A stretch of DNA of 51,079 nucleotides from an uncultured Clostridia bacterium (GCA_947629905.1 CANRFM010000016.1:1-51079); one strand, 5' to 3'. Positions 40,527 to 49,854 are shown, counted from the first letter of the stretch. A program made the numbers and translations. Notes: generated by a model from the sequence alone, not told the origin.

Positions 40527-41270
40527 TTATTTTTCCTTATGCCGGAGCAGGGCTTCCCGGATCTCACCGAGCAGCTCATTGTGCTGGAGCAGTTTCATTC
40601 TCGGGAACGCCCGGATGACACGCCTGTGCTGCAAATTCAGGTGCTTGAGGATACGTTCCCGGCGCTGCCGCAGTGCTTCACGGGAAGGCAGCTCCCGGAA
40701 TTTCTCCCGTGCTTCATCGACTTTCTCCTCAAAATGCTCCGCAATGGCTTCAATGCGTTCATGGAAGCCGATCATGCCGCAGAACGTCCAGAGACAGTCG
40801 CCTGTAAACAGCACGAACAGCGCCCCTGCCGCAATATACAGCACCAGAACCGGCAGTCTGCCGATCAGCCCTGCCACAAACGGATGAATGAACTGTGTCA
40901 GCAGCACCGCAAATGTCCCGAACGTCACAGCCCCCAGCAGACAGACACGCCCGTTCAGATTGAACGGCAGCTCCGAATAGTCCCACCACCTTGCATGGAA
41001 CAGCTTCTCCATGATGTAGGATGCAACATATTCCAGCATACAGCAAATGACCGCACTGGACAAAAACAGACTCAGCAGGTTCGTTATCCGCCCGAACAGC
41101 AGCAAAATGAGCAGCGCTCCCACGCCGTAGATCGGGCAGTACGGTCCGTTCAGGAATCCCCGGTTGACAAATTTCCTGTCCCGGATGATGTACAGCGTCA
41201 CCTCAAAGAACCACCCGACAAAGCTGTACACCAGAAAACACAGATAATACAGGCTCATTTCCTGTAGCAT
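40527..41270 (-). CDS. CmpB-type (putative ABC-transporter permease family) membrane protein
   Basis: The 247-residue protein starts MLQEMSLYYLCFLVYSFVGW, then FFEVTLYIIRDRKFVNRGFL and NGPYCPIYGVGALLILLLFG. These are hallmark sequences of the family annotated as putative ABC transporter permease or CmpB. About six membrane helices follow, up to residue 155. The last 90 residues are a charged helix (ERIEAIAEHFEEKVDEAREK) that is probably cytoplasmic. No ATP-binding partner is next to it, so the transporter label is unproven. AAGGAGAGATCGTT precedes the ATG. It follows the acetyltransferase gene by 31 bases in one transcript. Confidence 0.8.
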   Translation of the reverse strand: MLQEMSLYYLCFLVYSFVGWFFEVTLYIIRDRKFVNRGFLNGPYCPIYGVGALLILLLFGRITNLLSLFLSSAVICCMLEYVASYIMEKLFHARWWDYSELPFNLNGRVCLLGAVTFGTFAVLLTQFIHPFVAGLIGRLPVLVLYIAAGALFVLFTGDCLWTFCGMIGFHERIEAIAEHFEEKVDEAREKFRELPSREALRQRRERILKHLNLQHRRVIRAFPRMKLLQHNELLGEIREALLRHKEK

Positions 41271-41301
41271 AACGATCTCTCCTTGTTTGCATTTGCCGGG
41301 A

Positions 41302-41889
41302 TCATCTGTCCCAGCAGCGGTGTTCGTCCTCTTCTGTGATCGGACGGATGACCTTGCACGGGTTGCCGACAGCGACTGAATTGTCCGGAATGTCCTTCAC
41401 CACGACACTCCCGCCGCCGATCACGACATTGCTGCCGATCGTCACGCCCGGCATGACCTGCACGCCTGCCCCGAACCAGACATTATCCCCCACGGTGATC
41501 GGGTAGGCATATTCCAACCCCCTGTTGCGCCGTGCAAAGTCGATCGGGTGTCCGGCTGTGTGAAATCCGCAGCAAGGAGCGATAAACACATTGTCCCCGA
41601 ATTTCACGCCGCCGCCGTCGAGAATGACAAGCCCATGATTCGCATAGAAATTTTCTCCGACCTCGGTCAGGTAGCCGTAGTCACACCAGAAAAGCGGCTC
41701 AATATAGACAGATTCTCCCGTTTTCCCAAGGATCTTTTTCAGCATAGCCTTTCGTTCTGCAAGCTGCTGCACCGGAAGCTGATTGTACGCCTGACACAAA
41801 GCCTTACAGGCAAGGCGTTCGGCTTCGAGTTCCTTGTCATAATTGGCATCATAGAGTTTCTGACTGCGCATTTTTTCTTTTTCTGTCAT
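41302..41889 (-). CDS. Maltose/galactoside O-acetyltransferase-type acyltransferase
   Basis: The 195-residue left-handed beta-helix protein starts MTEKEKMRSQKLYDANYDKE, which with the mac-like N-terminal helix and LLKKIL-type segment is typical of maltose acetyltransferases. The hexapeptide region has FYANHGLVILDGGGVKFGDN, then HTAGHPIDFARRNRGLEYAY with the catalytic His, and VWFGAGVQVMPGVTIGSNVV. It should acetylate a sugar with acetyl-CoA. The natural acceptor is usually unknown. It is first in a two-gene operon with the CmpB-type protein, with its own promoter and a GGAGGAG site. Confidence 0.88.
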   Translation of the reverse strand: MTEKEKMRSQKLYDANYDKELEAERLACKALCQAYNQLPVQQLAERKAMLKKILGKTGESVYIEPLFWCDYGYLTEVGENFYANHGLVILDGGGVKFGDNVFIAPCCGFHTAGHPIDFARRNRGLEYAYPITVGDNVWFGAGVQVMPGVTIGSNVVIGGGSVVVKDIPDNSVAVGNPCKVIRPITEEDEHRCWDR

Positions 41890-41953
41890 AAAATCTCCTC
41901 CTTATCCCGATTTGACAGATGTGTTTTCTGCAAGGATGTATATCCTGTTTCCT

Positions 41954-41982
41954 ATTATACCATGAAGCCGGTGAAAAAGCAA
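41954..41982 (-). promoter_or_regulatory. Promoter of the acetyltransferase operon
   Basis: On the minus strand TTGCTT (41977-41982) and TATAAT (41954-41959), 17-base spacing. It is divergent from the glmM promoter. Confidence 0.65.
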
Positions 41983-42012
41983 GTCGTTTCCTGCTTTTGT
42001 CAGATATGGGTA

Positions 42013-42041
42013 TTGACAAATTCACCAGATCGTTGTATAAT
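42013..42041 (+). promoter_or_regulatory. glmM promoter
   Basis: TTGACA (42013-42018) and TATAAT (42036-42041), 17-base spacing, 48 bases before the ATG. Confidence 0.85.
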
Positions 42042-42089
42042 GAAAACAGTGCTGTTCCGGCACATCCTGAATGATAAAGGAGAACGCAT

Positions 42090-43475
42090 ATGAGTAAATA
42101 TTTTGGTACAGACGGTTTCCGGGGAGAAGCCAATAAGGAACTGACTGCCGATCATGCCTATCAGGTCGGGCGTTTTCTCGGTTGGTACTACGGCGAACTC
42201 AAACGCCGCAAGGGCAGAAACGAACCGGCACGCATCGTTATCGGCAAGGACACACGGCGTTCGAGCTATATGTTTGAGTATTCCCTTGTCAGCGGTCTGA
42301 CAGCTTCCGGTGCGGATGCGTACCTGCTGCACGTGACCCCGACACCCTCGGTTGCCTATGTGACAAGGATAGACGGCTTTGACTGCGGCATCATGATCTC
42401 TGCCAGCCATAATCCCTACTACGACAACGGCATCAAGCTCATCAATGCAGACGGGGAAAAGATGGAGGAGGAGACCATTGCTCTGGTCGAGGACTACATT
42501 GACGGGAATTTGGAGGTATTCGGGGAACGTTACACGGAGCTGCCCTTTGCGACAAGGGAGCAGATCGGGTGTACGGTGGACTATGTTTCGGGCAGAAATC
42601 GTTACATCGGCTATCTGATCTCCCTCGGGCAGTTTTCGTTCCGGGGCGTGAAAGTGGGACTGGACTGCGCAAACGGTGCATCGTGGAATGTTGCGAAATC
42701 CGTGTTCGATGCCCTCGGCGCAGAAACGCACGTCATCAACGCACAGCCCAACGGCACGAACATCAACCTCAATGCGGGTTCGACCCATATTGCCGGCTTG
42801 CAGAAATTTGTCGCAGAAAACGGGCTTGATGTGGGCTTTGCCTATGACGGAGATGCCGACCGCTGCCTGTGCGTAGACGAAAAGGGCGAACTGGTGTCCG
42901 GGGATCATATTCTCTACATCTGCGGCAAATATATGCAGGAAAACGGAATGCTCAACGGCAACACTGTCGTGACGACCGTGATGAGCAATCTCGGCTTGTA
43001 CAAGGCATTTGACAAGGCTGGCATCCGCTATGCCAAGACCGCTGTCGGGGATAAATACGTGTATGAATATATGTCAAACAATGCCTGCCGGCTTGGCGGG
43101 GAACAGTCGGGGCATATTATTTTCTCGAAATATGCCACGACCGGTGACGGCATTCTGACAAGCCTGAAAATGATGGAAGTCATGCTTGCTGAAAAGAAGA
43201 AGATGAGCGAACTTGCTGCGCCGGTCACGATCTATCCGCAGCTCCTCGTCAATGTTCCTGTCAAGGACAAGGAAGCTGCCATGTCGGATGCGGATGTGCA
43301 GAAGGCAGTCGCAGCGGCAGAGGCTTCTCTTGGCGACAGAGGACGGGTGCTTGTCCGCTGCTCCGGTACAGAACCGCTGGTGCGTGTCATGGCAGAGGCA
43401 GAAACCAAAGAACTCTGCGAAGAAATCGTCAACGGCGTTGTGCAAGTCATGAAAGACAAAGGACTGGAAGCCTGA
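42090..43475 (+). CDS. glmM: Phosphoglucosamine mutase
   Basis: The 461-residue protein starts MSKYFGTDGFRGEANKELTA, the phosphohexomutase opening specific to GlmM. The phosphoserine loop is MISASHNPYYDNGIK with Ser106. The metal loop is VGFAYDGDADRCLCVDEKGE, the sugar-binding loop is RLGGEQSGHIIFSKYATTGD, and the phosphate-binding end is LVRCSGTEPLVRVMAEAETK. All are intact. It converts glucosamine 6-phosphate to glucosamine 1-phosphate for UDP-GlcNAc and the cell wall. A GGAGAACG-type site precedes the ATG. It is single with a bidirectional terminator. Confidence 0.97.
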   Translation: MSKYFGTDGFRGEANKELTADHAYQVGRFLGWYYGELKRRKGRNEPARIVIGKDTRRSSYMFEYSLVSGLTASGADAYLLHVTPTPSVAYVTRIDGFDCGIMISASHNPYYDNGIKLINADGEKMEEETIALVEDYIDGNLEVFGERYTELPFATREQIGCTVDYVSGRNRYIGYLISLGQFSFRGVKVGLDCANGASWNVAKSVFDALGAETHVINAQPNGTNINLNAGSTHIAGLQKFVAENGLDVGFAYDGDADRCLCVDEKGELVSGDHILYICGKYMQENGMLNGNTVVTTVMSNLGLYKAFDKAGIRYAKTAVGDKYVYEYMSNNACRLGGEQSGHIIFSKYATTGDGILTSLKMMEVMLAEKKKMSELAAPVTIYPQLLVNVPVKDKEAAMSDADVQKAVAAAEASLGDRGRVLVRCSGTEPLVRVMAEAETKELCEEIVNGVVQVMKDKGLEA

Positions 43476-43500
43476 AAACTGCCGTGCAAGTGTAAAATCA

Positions 43501-43526
43501 TCCCCTACAGAACGATCTGTAGGGGA
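43501..43526. terminator. Bidirectional terminator
   Basis: TCCCCTACAG (43501-43510) and CTGTAGGGGA (43517-43526) with T-rich or A-rich flanks on both sides, between convergent glmM and the exporter operon. Confidence 0.8.
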
Positions 43527-43538
43527 TCTTATTATGCT

Positions 43539-44846
43539 TTAATCATAGCGCAGGGCATCGATCGGGTTCATCTTTGCCGCTTTATTTGCCGGGTAGTAGC
43601 CGAAGAATACGCCTGTCAGCACCGAAAACAGCACTGCGATCAAAATCGCCGGAATGGACGGCTGCACGGTAATGGCGATCAGCTCCGCATAATCCGGGTA
43701 GATCTGTGTCACCAACGCTTTGGCAACTGTGCCGATCATCATACCGCCCCCGATACCCAAAAGAATGCCGATCACACCGCCGATCAGGCAGATGAGAATG
43801 GACTCCACGATAAATTGCATCCGTATCGCCGCATTCTGTGCGCCCAGTGCCTTGCGGATGCCAATTTCTTTCGTACGTTCGGTGATGCTTACCAGCATGA
43901 TGTTCATGACCCCCACGCCGCCGACGATCAGCGAAATGGCAGCAATGACAGAAATGGCAATGGTAATGACATTGATGATCGTGTTGATCATTTCCAGATA
44001 CACCTGTTCATTCTCGATCATGACTTCATAATCGGGCTTATCCTCATATTCCTTGTCAAAGAAGTCCTGTAGCTCCTGTTTCAGCATTTCGGGGTCGTAG
44101 TCCGTATTCCATGCCACTGTCAGGTACATCATCGGTTCCTGTTCCTGATGTGTCAGCTTCAGCATGGTGTCGAGCGGCACGGTCACGCTGGTCACTTTAT
44201 CCATTTCCGATGTACCCGGCGGGTAGATACGGTCGTAGAAACTCGGCAGCTGAAATGTTCCTACAATGACAAATTCTGCTGAAATGCCGCTGTCCAGTGT
44301 CAGTTCCACCGTCTGCCCGATCGGGTCGCTCCCGTCCTTACAATACTGTGACACAAACAGGTCGGACACGTAAATTGTATACATCCCCTCCTGATTGTCA
44401 CGCTGATTGATCGTCCTGCCCCGCAGATGAGTGCTGTCCTTTGGCTGTGACAGCTCGCCCTCGATGCTGACAGAAAATTCCTGCCCGTCCGTATTGCGCA
44501 CCTTGGCATTGCCGAACGACTGCGACAGGCGGGGCGTGAAGTGGTCGCCGTATTCCGCTATCAGGCGGTCGATCATGTCACGGGTGAACATATCCTCGTC
44601 CGACATGGCATCATAGGCGCTGTAGTCATCCCCCTCATAATTCTGTATCAGGTAGACATCAAAAAAATTGGACTCGCCCATTTGATTGAATGTGTTTGTC
44701 AGCGTTTTCTGGATGGAAGTACCAATGGTCGTGATCATAATGACCGAACTGATACCAATGATAATGCCCAACATCGTCAGGAGCGCACGCATTTTGTTGG
44801 CGGCAAGTGAGGTAAACGCAAGCCGCAGGTTTTCAATCAGCTGCAT
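43539..44846 (-). CDS. MacB/FtsX-type ABC transporter permease
   Basis: The 435-residue permease has one N-terminal membrane helix (MRALLTMLGIIIGISSVIMI) after the amphipathic start LIENLRLAFTSLAANKMRAL. A large extracytoplasmic domain follows (about 45-295). Three C-terminal helices come next, with the conserved SLIVGGVGVMNIMLVSITER and TKEIGIRKALGA between them and FGYYPANKAAKMNPIDALRY at the end. This is the MacB permease layout without the fused ATPase. It overlaps the ATPase gene by 14 bases and is last in the MacA-ATPase-permease operon. Such systems export peptides, lipoproteins or drugs. Confidence 0.93.
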   Translation of the reverse strand: MQLIENLRLAFTSLAANKMRALLTMLGIIIGISSVIMITTIGTSIQKTLTNTFNQMGESNFFDVYLIQNYEGDDYSAYDAMSDEDMFTRDMIDRLIAEYGDHFTPRLSQSFGNAKVRNTDGQEFSVSIEGELSQPKDSTHLRGRTINQRDNQEGMYTIYVSDLFVSQYCKDGSDPIGQTVELTLDSGISAEFVIVGTFQLPSFYDRIYPPGTSEMDKVTSVTVPLDTMLKLTHQEQEPMMYLTVAWNTDYDPEMLKQELQDFFDKEYEDKPDYEVMIENEQVYLEMINTIINVITIAISVIAAISLIVGGVGVMNIMLVSITERTKEIGIRKALGAQNAAIRMQFIVESILICLIGGVIGILLGIGGGMMIGTVAKALVTQIYPDYAELIAITVQPSIPAILIAVLFSVLTGVFFGYYPANKAAKMNPIDALRYD

Positions 44847-45543
44847 TCTGTCTCACCCCCGTATCGGAAATAATGCTCCCGTCACTGATCGTGACGATAC
44901 GGTCGCATTCCTGTGCCAGCTCCGGGCTGTGGGTGATGAGGACAATGGTCGTCCCCTCCTCCTTGTGGAGCTTGTGAAACAGGTCCATGATCATGCGCCC
45001 GGTCTTGGAATCCAGTGCACCGGTCGGCTCATCCGCAAGCAGAATGGACGGATGATTTGCCATTGCCCTTGCAATTGCCACACGCTGTTTCTGACCGCCG
45101 GACAATTCATTCGGCTGGTGGTCGGCTCTGTCGGACATATCCACAATTTCAAGCAGCTCTTTCGCACGCTTTACCCGTTCTTTCCGGGGGATTCCGGCGT
45201 ACATCATGGGCATTTCCACATTTTTCAGTGCATTGGTGCGGGAAATGAGGTTGAATGTCTGAAACACAAACCCGATCTCCTGATTGCGGATGCGGCTGAG
45301 TTCCGTGTCATCGAGCGTTCCGGTGTCCACACCGTTCAGGAAATAGCTCCCCTCCGTCGGGCGGTCAAGTGCGCCGATCATGTTCATGAGCGTACTCTTG
45401 CCCGAACCGGACTGCCCCACAATGGCAAGGAACTCCCCTTTCTCCACATCAAGAGAGATGCCGGTGAGGATCTGCAATTCATTGGGCTTTCCGATATAAT
45501 ACCGTTTGATGATATTGCGCATGGAGATGACAGGCTCATGCAT
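44833..45543 (-). CDS. MacB/LolD-type ABC transporter ATP-binding protein
   Basis: The start at 45543 (MHEPVISMRNIIKRYYIGKP, 236 residues) overlaps the stop of the upstream fusion protein by eight bases. The longer open frame lies inside that gene. Walker A is AIVGQSGSGKSTLMN, the Q-loop is IGFVFQTFNL, the signature is LSGGQKQRVAIARAMAN, Walker B is ILLADEPTGALDS and the switch His is in VLITHSPEL. The segment GALDSKTGRMIMDLF is typical of MacB/LolD/FtsE-type ATPases. It should power the permease downstream. Confidence 0.95.
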   Translation of the reverse strand: MHEPVISMRNIIKRYYIGKPNELQILTGISLDVEKGEFLAIVGQSGSGKSTLMNMIGALDRPTEGSYFLNGVDTGTLDDTELSRIRNQEIGFVFQTFNLISRTNALKNVEMPMMYAGIPRKERVKRAKELLEIVDMSDRADHQPNELSGGQKQRVAIARAMANHPSILLADEPTGALDSKTGRMIMDLFHKLHKEEGTTIVLITHSPELAQECDRIVTISDGSIISDTGVRQNAAD

Positions 45544-47119
45544 CGCTGTCACCATCCTCATCCGCATCCGGGGATGCATTGAGATCCGGCATGACGAACA
45601 GCATATCGCCGTCCTGATAGGAAGCGCCGTCCACAACGACCTGATCGCCCTCTTTCACTTCCTCGGAAGTGATCTCCACATAGTAAGTCCCCTTCTCGCC
45701 CGGCTCTACCTGAGCTTTCTTCGCTGTGGTCAAGCCGCTTTCCGGATTCGTCTCGGCAAGCAGGACATAGCTCTTGCCGTCTTCCTCGACAATGGATTCA
45801 TACGGCACACTCAGCACATCTTTCCGCTCAAACAGAATGATCTGCACCTTGGCATTCATGCCGATGAGCAATTCACTGTCCGGGTCGTCAATGGTGATCT
45901 CGGCGGAATAACCGCCGCTGCCCGACTGCCCGTAGAGCGCAGCAGAACTGTCCGCATGATAGATATTGACCACTCTTGCGACCTGTGCTGAAAATTCCTT
46001 GTCCCCGGTCGCTGTCGTCCGCACGACGGCAGGCATACCTTCCTCGACTTTCAGAATATCGGATTCGGCGATCTGCACGGTGATTTTCAGAGTGTCCTTG
46101 TCCTCAATCGTCATGAGTGCATCCGCTGTCGGGAGAGAACCCTCTGCCACGTTCAGGGAGGTCACAATGCCGCTTTTCGGCGCACGCACGACACAATCTG
46201 CGATCTGGTCGGCAAGGGCATCGAGTTCGTCCTGTGTGCTGCTGTCGGCGGAGAACTGTTCCGCATCAAGGACATCCTGATAGCTCTGTATCATGGTATC
46301 TGCGCTGCGTTCTGCGGCGGTATAGGCATCCTTGGCGGACTGGATGGCACTGTCAAAGGTGGGCAGCTGTTCCTCAAGGGCAGAAAGCTGTGCTTCTGCG
46401 CCCTGCACTTCCGCAGCGGCAGCCTGATACTGTGACAGCAAAGCCGTCTGATTCTCCTGATATGTCGCTGCCGCTTCTGCATAGGCAGCTTCTGCCGCCT
46501 GAATTTCCTCTGGTGTCGCTGTTTCGGGAAGCTGCGGTCTTTCGGGGGCAGGGGTATTCATCTGCGCCTGAATATTGTCACGGGTCTTCCGGAGTGTATC
46601 CAATTGCGCTCTCAGGTCATTCACTTTCTGGTTGGCATTGGTCTTGGCGCTTGTTGCCTCATCAATGCTGCGCTGTGCCTGCTGGAGCGTGGTAGTCTTT
46701 TCAGCCTGTGCATTTTCAAGATTGCGCACGTTGATGGCATGGTTGTGGTCGGACATACCCTGCGCATTGTCAAGCGTTTTCTGCATGGCATCATACTGCT
46801 GCTGTAACTGCGTGCTGTCAAATTCGAGCAGGACATCGCCCTCTTTCACCTCACTGCCGACTTCCACATACAATGTTTTGACCTTAGCGGCAAGGGTGCT
46901 GGTGATCTTGACGATGTTCTCGCTTTCCACTGTACCGGATACGCTGATCGTGTCGGAAATATCCCGTTTTTCGACAGTGCTCAGCTCCGCAAAGCCGTTG
47001 GAAAGTGTCTCTAAGGACTCTGACAACGCCCTTGTGCAGGACACAACACTTCCGGCGATCAGAGCCAGTATCACAAGAATGATAACGACAACGATCCACG
47101 TCTTCTTTTTCTTTTTCAT
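45536..47119 (-). CDS. MacA/HlyD-type periplasmic adaptor (membrane fusion) protein
   Basis: The 527-residue protein has one N-terminal membrane helix (IVVVIILVILALIAGSVVSC). A lipoyl half (IVKITSTLAAKVKTLYVEVG) is split by a long coiled coil (about 120-320, GlnAla-rich with an AEVQGAEAQLSALEEQL segment). The second lipoyl half (CVVRAPKSGIVTSLNVAEGS) and barrel domains follow (LKITVQIAESDILKVEEGMP). The C-terminal tail is acidic. This is a membrane fusion protein as found in Gram-positive MacAB-like exporters, where it may bridge to the cell wall since no outer membrane exists. It is first in the three-gene operon, with its own promoter. Confidence 0.92.
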   Translation of the reverse strand: MKKKKKTWIVVVIILVILALIAGSVVSCTRALSESLETLSNGFAELSTVEKRDISDTISVSGTVESENIVKITSTLAAKVKTLYVEVGSEVKEGDVLLEFDSTQLQQQYDAMQKTLDNAQGMSDHNHAINVRNLENAQAEKTTTLQQAQRSIDEATSAKTNANQKVNDLRAQLDTLRKTRDNIQAQMNTPAPERPQLPETATPEEIQAAEAAYAEAAATYQENQTALLSQYQAAAAEVQGAEAQLSALEEQLPTFDSAIQSAKDAYTAAERSADTMIQSYQDVLDAEQFSADSSTQDELDALADQIADCVVRAPKSGIVTSLNVAEGSLPTADALMTIEDKDTLKITVQIAESDILKVEEGMPAVVRTTATGDKEFSAQVARVVNIYHADSSAALYGQSGSGGYSAEITIDDPDSELLIGMNAKVQIILFERKDVLSVPYESIVEEDGKSYVLLAETNPESGLTTAKKAQVEPGEKGTYYVEITSEEVKEGDQVVVDGASYQDGDMLFVMPDLNASPDADEDGDSDA

Positions 47120-47162
47120 GATATTCTCCCTTCATTGTCCTATTTGTAATACATACAGTCCT

Positions 47163-47191
47163 ATTATACCATAATCCGGCATCCGTGTCAA
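47163..47191 (-). promoter_or_regulatory. Promoter of the exporter operon
   Basis: On the minus strand TTGACA (47186-47191) and TATAAT (47163-47168), 17-base spacing. Confidence 0.85.
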
Positions 47192-47221
47192 TATATTTTA
47201 CATTTTTTGATCTGATCGGGC

Positions 47222-47269
47222 AAAAAAATAACAGGCGATACCCTGCACAAAACCGCAAGGTATCGCCTG
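47222..47269 (-). terminator. Terminator of the ClpC-like gene
   Basis: On the minus strand CAGGCGATACC and GGTATCGCCTG (47232-47269) followed by TTATTTTTTTG. Confidence 0.85.
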
Positions 47270-47282
47270 CCGTCAAATCCTG

Positions 47283-49508
47283 TTACACGGTCACTGCCGC
47301 TTTCAGACGCAGTTTCTGTCCCTCGCCCGTGAGCAGTACCGTATCGCCCTTGTGTACCTCTCCATGCAGCCACATACGGGACAAGGGGCTTTCTACCTCC
47401 TGCATCAGCCGGCGGCGGATGGGACGTGCACCGTACTGTTTCGTTTCAGGGCAGTCGGCGGCGGCAAGGACTGCCGCTTTGTCATACGTCAGGGTGACAC
47501 CCATTCCGGCAGCACGCTGCGCCAGCTCTGATAGCTGTTTCCCGGCGATCGCTGCAAGGCTCTCCCTGCCGAGCGGCTCAAAGAGCAAAATCTCATCCAT
47601 CCGGTTGATCAGCTCCGGGGGTAGCACCTGCCGCAGACTGGCAAGCGCCCGTTCCCGCTTTTCTGCCGTGCGCTCCAGAAATCCGACACCTGCCGAACGT
47701 TCATGCATACCGCAGTTAGAGGTCAGTAAGATCAGCACATTCTGCAAGCTGATATGTCTGCCCATGCCGTCTGTAATGATACCGTCCTCCATCATTTGCA
47801 GCAACAAGTGCAGCACGTCCGGATGTGCCTTTTCGATCTCGTCAAACAGCACCACGCAGCAGGGATGCCGGCGCAGATGTTCGCAGAACTTCGTCTCCTC
47901 CGCATACCCCACATAGCCGGGCGGCGCACCGATGAGCTTCGAGGCGGTATGGGCTTCCATAAATTCCGACATATCCACCGTCAGCAGTGCCTTGTCCCCC
48001 CCGAACAGTGTCTTTGCCAGTGCCTTAGCCAGTGCTGTTTTCCCGACACCCGTCGGACCGAGCAGCAAAAACGACCCCACCGGTCTGCGTGTATCCCGAA
48101 AGCCGCTCCCTGCCCGGCATACGGCATCACAAAGCTGTATGACTGCCTGTTCCTGCCCGACGATCTGCTCCTGCAAGGCATTTTGCAGCAGCAGAAGCCG
48201 TTCCTGCTCCGCTGCTGTCATCTGCGAAAGCGGAATGCCTGTCCGCAGAGAGGCAACGGCTGCCACGTCCGCTTCGGTGACGGCAGCTTCTCTGCCGTGG
48301 AGCGCTGCCCTTGCGCAGGCTTCATCGAGCAGGTCGATCGCCTTGTCCGGAAAATGCTTGTCGCCGATATATTTCTGCGAAAGGGTCACGCATTTCCGGA
48401 GCACGCTGCTGTCCAGTCTGACTTTGTGGTATGCTGCATAGCTCTCCCGCAAGCCCTCTAACATATGCAGCGTTTCCTCCGCAGACGGCTCCTGCACGTC
48501 CACTTGCTGAAAGCGTCTTGCCAGTGCGCCGTCACGCTCGATACTGCGGGCATATTCGGCAGGGGTGGTAGCCCCGATCAGGCGCAGTTCGCCCCGTGCA
48601 AGGGCAGGCTTGAGGAGATTTGCTGCATCGATCGCTCCCTCCGCTGCGCCTGCGCCCACAATGGTATGCAGTTCGTCAATGAACAGGATAATTCTTCCGT
48701 CCCGGATGACCTCTTCTGTACACGCCCGCACCCTGTCCTCAAAATCGCCCCGGTACTTTGCGCCTGCCAACAGCAGCCCCAGATCCAGTGAGAACACAAA
48801 TTTCCCCGTCAGCTGCGGCGGTACTTCCCCCCGTGCAAAGCGTTCCGCAACGCCCTGCACGATGGCAGTCTTTCCCACACCCGGTTCGCCGACCAGACAG
48901 GGATTGTTCTTGCTCCGGCGGGCAAGGATCTGCAGCACACGTTCCATTTCCGCTTCCCTGCCGATGAGGGGGTCAGCTTTTTCATCCGGCAGCAGGAGTT
49001 TCCCGTAGCGGAACAGCTGTGGCAGTTCCTGCTCTGTGGGGCAGCTTGCCGCAGAACGGCTGACAGCTTTGCCAAGGCAGCTCTGCTCAAGGCGGTACAG
49101 ATCTGCCTCTGCGCATTCGAGCAATTCATAGGCGGCGCAGTTCTCGTCCTGTACGATCGCCAGCAGCATCCGGGACGTACCGACAAGTGCTTCCCCGTGT
49201 TCTGCCGCAAGCCCCTGCGCCGCCCGGAAAACACGGTGCAGCGCCGGGGTCATACTGCTGTAGCCGGGTGCAGTGGGGTTGCCCCTGCCGACCGTCTGCA
49301 CCACGTGGCGGAGCAGCAGTTCCTCGGTCATGCCCGCCTGCCGGAGCAGACCTTCGGCAGTATTGGGCGGCTGGCGGAGCATACCGAGGATATAATGCTC
49401 CGTGCCGATATAGGTATGCCCCAGCTCCCCGGCAAGCATCATAGCAGCCTCCAAGGACAGCAGGACGTTCTCTGAAAACCGGTCAATATCATAATTTGCA
49501 TTCTGCAA
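47283..49508 (-). CDS. ClpC/ClpA-like AAA+ unfoldase without middle domain
   Basis: The 741-residue protein starts with a TTG codon eight bases after AAAGGAGG. It has a Clp-N domain (ERFSEN-type start DRFSENVLLSLEAAMMLAGE), ATPase 1 ([23 protein letters not shown]) and ATPase 2 ([27 protein letters not shown]). Between them the linker HGREAAVTEADVAAVASLRT goes straight into ATPase 2, so the coiled-coil middle domain of ClpB and the short one of ClpC are missing. SAGVGFLERTAEK contains a VGF tripeptide at the place of the ClpP-docking loop, so it should feed ClpP. No clpP, ctsR or mcsAB is adjacent. It is encoded just downstream of spoIIID on the same strand, so a sporulation-stage role is possible but unproven. 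Confidence 0.88.
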   Translation of the reverse strand: MQNANYDIDRFSENVLLSLEAAMMLAGELGHTYIGTEHYILGMLRQPPNTAEGLLRQAGMTEELLLRHVVQTVGRGNPTAPGYSSMTPALHRVFRAAQGLAAEHGEALVGTSRMLLAIVQDENCAAYELLECAEADLYRLEQSCLGKAVSRSAASCPTEQELPQLFRYGKLLLPDEKADPLIGREAEMERVLQILARRSKNNPCLVGEPGVGKTAIVQGVAERFARGEVPPQLTGKFVFSLDLGLLLAGAKYRGDFEDRVRACTEEVIRDGRIILFIDELHTIVGAGAAEGAIDAANLLKPALARGELRLIGATTPAEYARSIERDGALARRFQQVDVQEPSAEETLHMLEGLRESYAAYHKVRLDSSVLRKCVTLSQKYIGDKHFPDKAIDLLDEACARAALHGREAAVTEADVAAVASLRTGIPLSQMTAAEQERLLLLQNALQEQIVGQEQAVIQLCDAVCRAGSGFRDTRRPVGSFLLLGPTGVGKTALAKALAKTLFGGDKALLTVDMSEFMEAHTASKLIGAPPGYVGYAEETKFCEHLRRHPCCVVLFDEIEKAHPDVLHLLLQMMEDGIITDGMGRHISLQNVLILLTSNCGMHERSAGVGFLERTAEKRERALASLRQVLPPELINRMDEILLFEPLGRESLAAIAGKQLSELAQRAAGMGVTLTYDKAAVLAAADCPETKQYGARPIRRRLMQEVESPLSRMWLHGEVHKGDTVLLTGEGQKLRLKAAVTV

Positions 49509-49541
49509 TGCAGTTGCCTCCTTTCAAACGCCTTCCTATCC

Positions 49542-49547
49542 AGTATA
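49542..49547 (-). promoter_or_regulatory. Extended -10 upstream of the ClpC-like gene
   Basis: On the minus strand TGTGGTATACT gives an extended -10 (TGG then TATACT), about 35 bases before the TTG start. No good -35 box is visible. Confidence 0.4.
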
Positions 49548-49584
49548 CCACATTTTGCCTGCGATATGTGTCGAAATCCGCCGC

Positions 49585-49854
49585 TTACTGTTTGCCCCGG
49601 TGTTCGGCAAGAAGTGCATATTTCCGTTTGGTCGCCATGCCGCCCCGGATATGGCGCTCCTGTTTGTTCCGGAGCAGCACAGCGTGGACGGCTTCGGCAA
49701 GTTCCGGACGGATATGGGGCAGACGTTCACTGACATCCTTATGCACCGTGCTTTTGGAAATACCAAACTGCTTTGCCGCTGCCCGCACGGTCGTTTTGTT
49801 CTCCAGTATGTAAGTACCAAGCATCACTGCCCTGTCATTCGGCTGACTGCGCAT
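49585..49854 (-). CDS. spoIIID: SpoIIID sporulation transcription factor
   Basis: The start at 49854 (MRSQPNDRAVMLGTYILENK, 89 residues) follows GGGAGTGAGGTT, matching the 90 or so residues of known SpoIIID. The core TTVRAAAKQFGISKSTVHKD and VSERLPHIRPELAEAV, with the end RHIRGGMATKRKYALL, is nearly the family consensus (helix-turn-helix plus basic C-terminal helix). SpoIIID is a mother-cell regulator made under sigma-E that switches the programme toward sigma-K. The longer open frame (to 50121) fuses an unrelated resolvase N-terminus and should not be annotated as one gene. It precedes the ClpC-like gene on the same strand (77-base gap). Confidence 0.93.
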   Translation of the reverse strand: MRSQPNDRAVMLGTYILENKTTVRAAAKQFGISKSTVHKDVSERLPHIRPELAEAVHAVLLRNKQERHIRGGMATKRKYALLAEHRGKQ

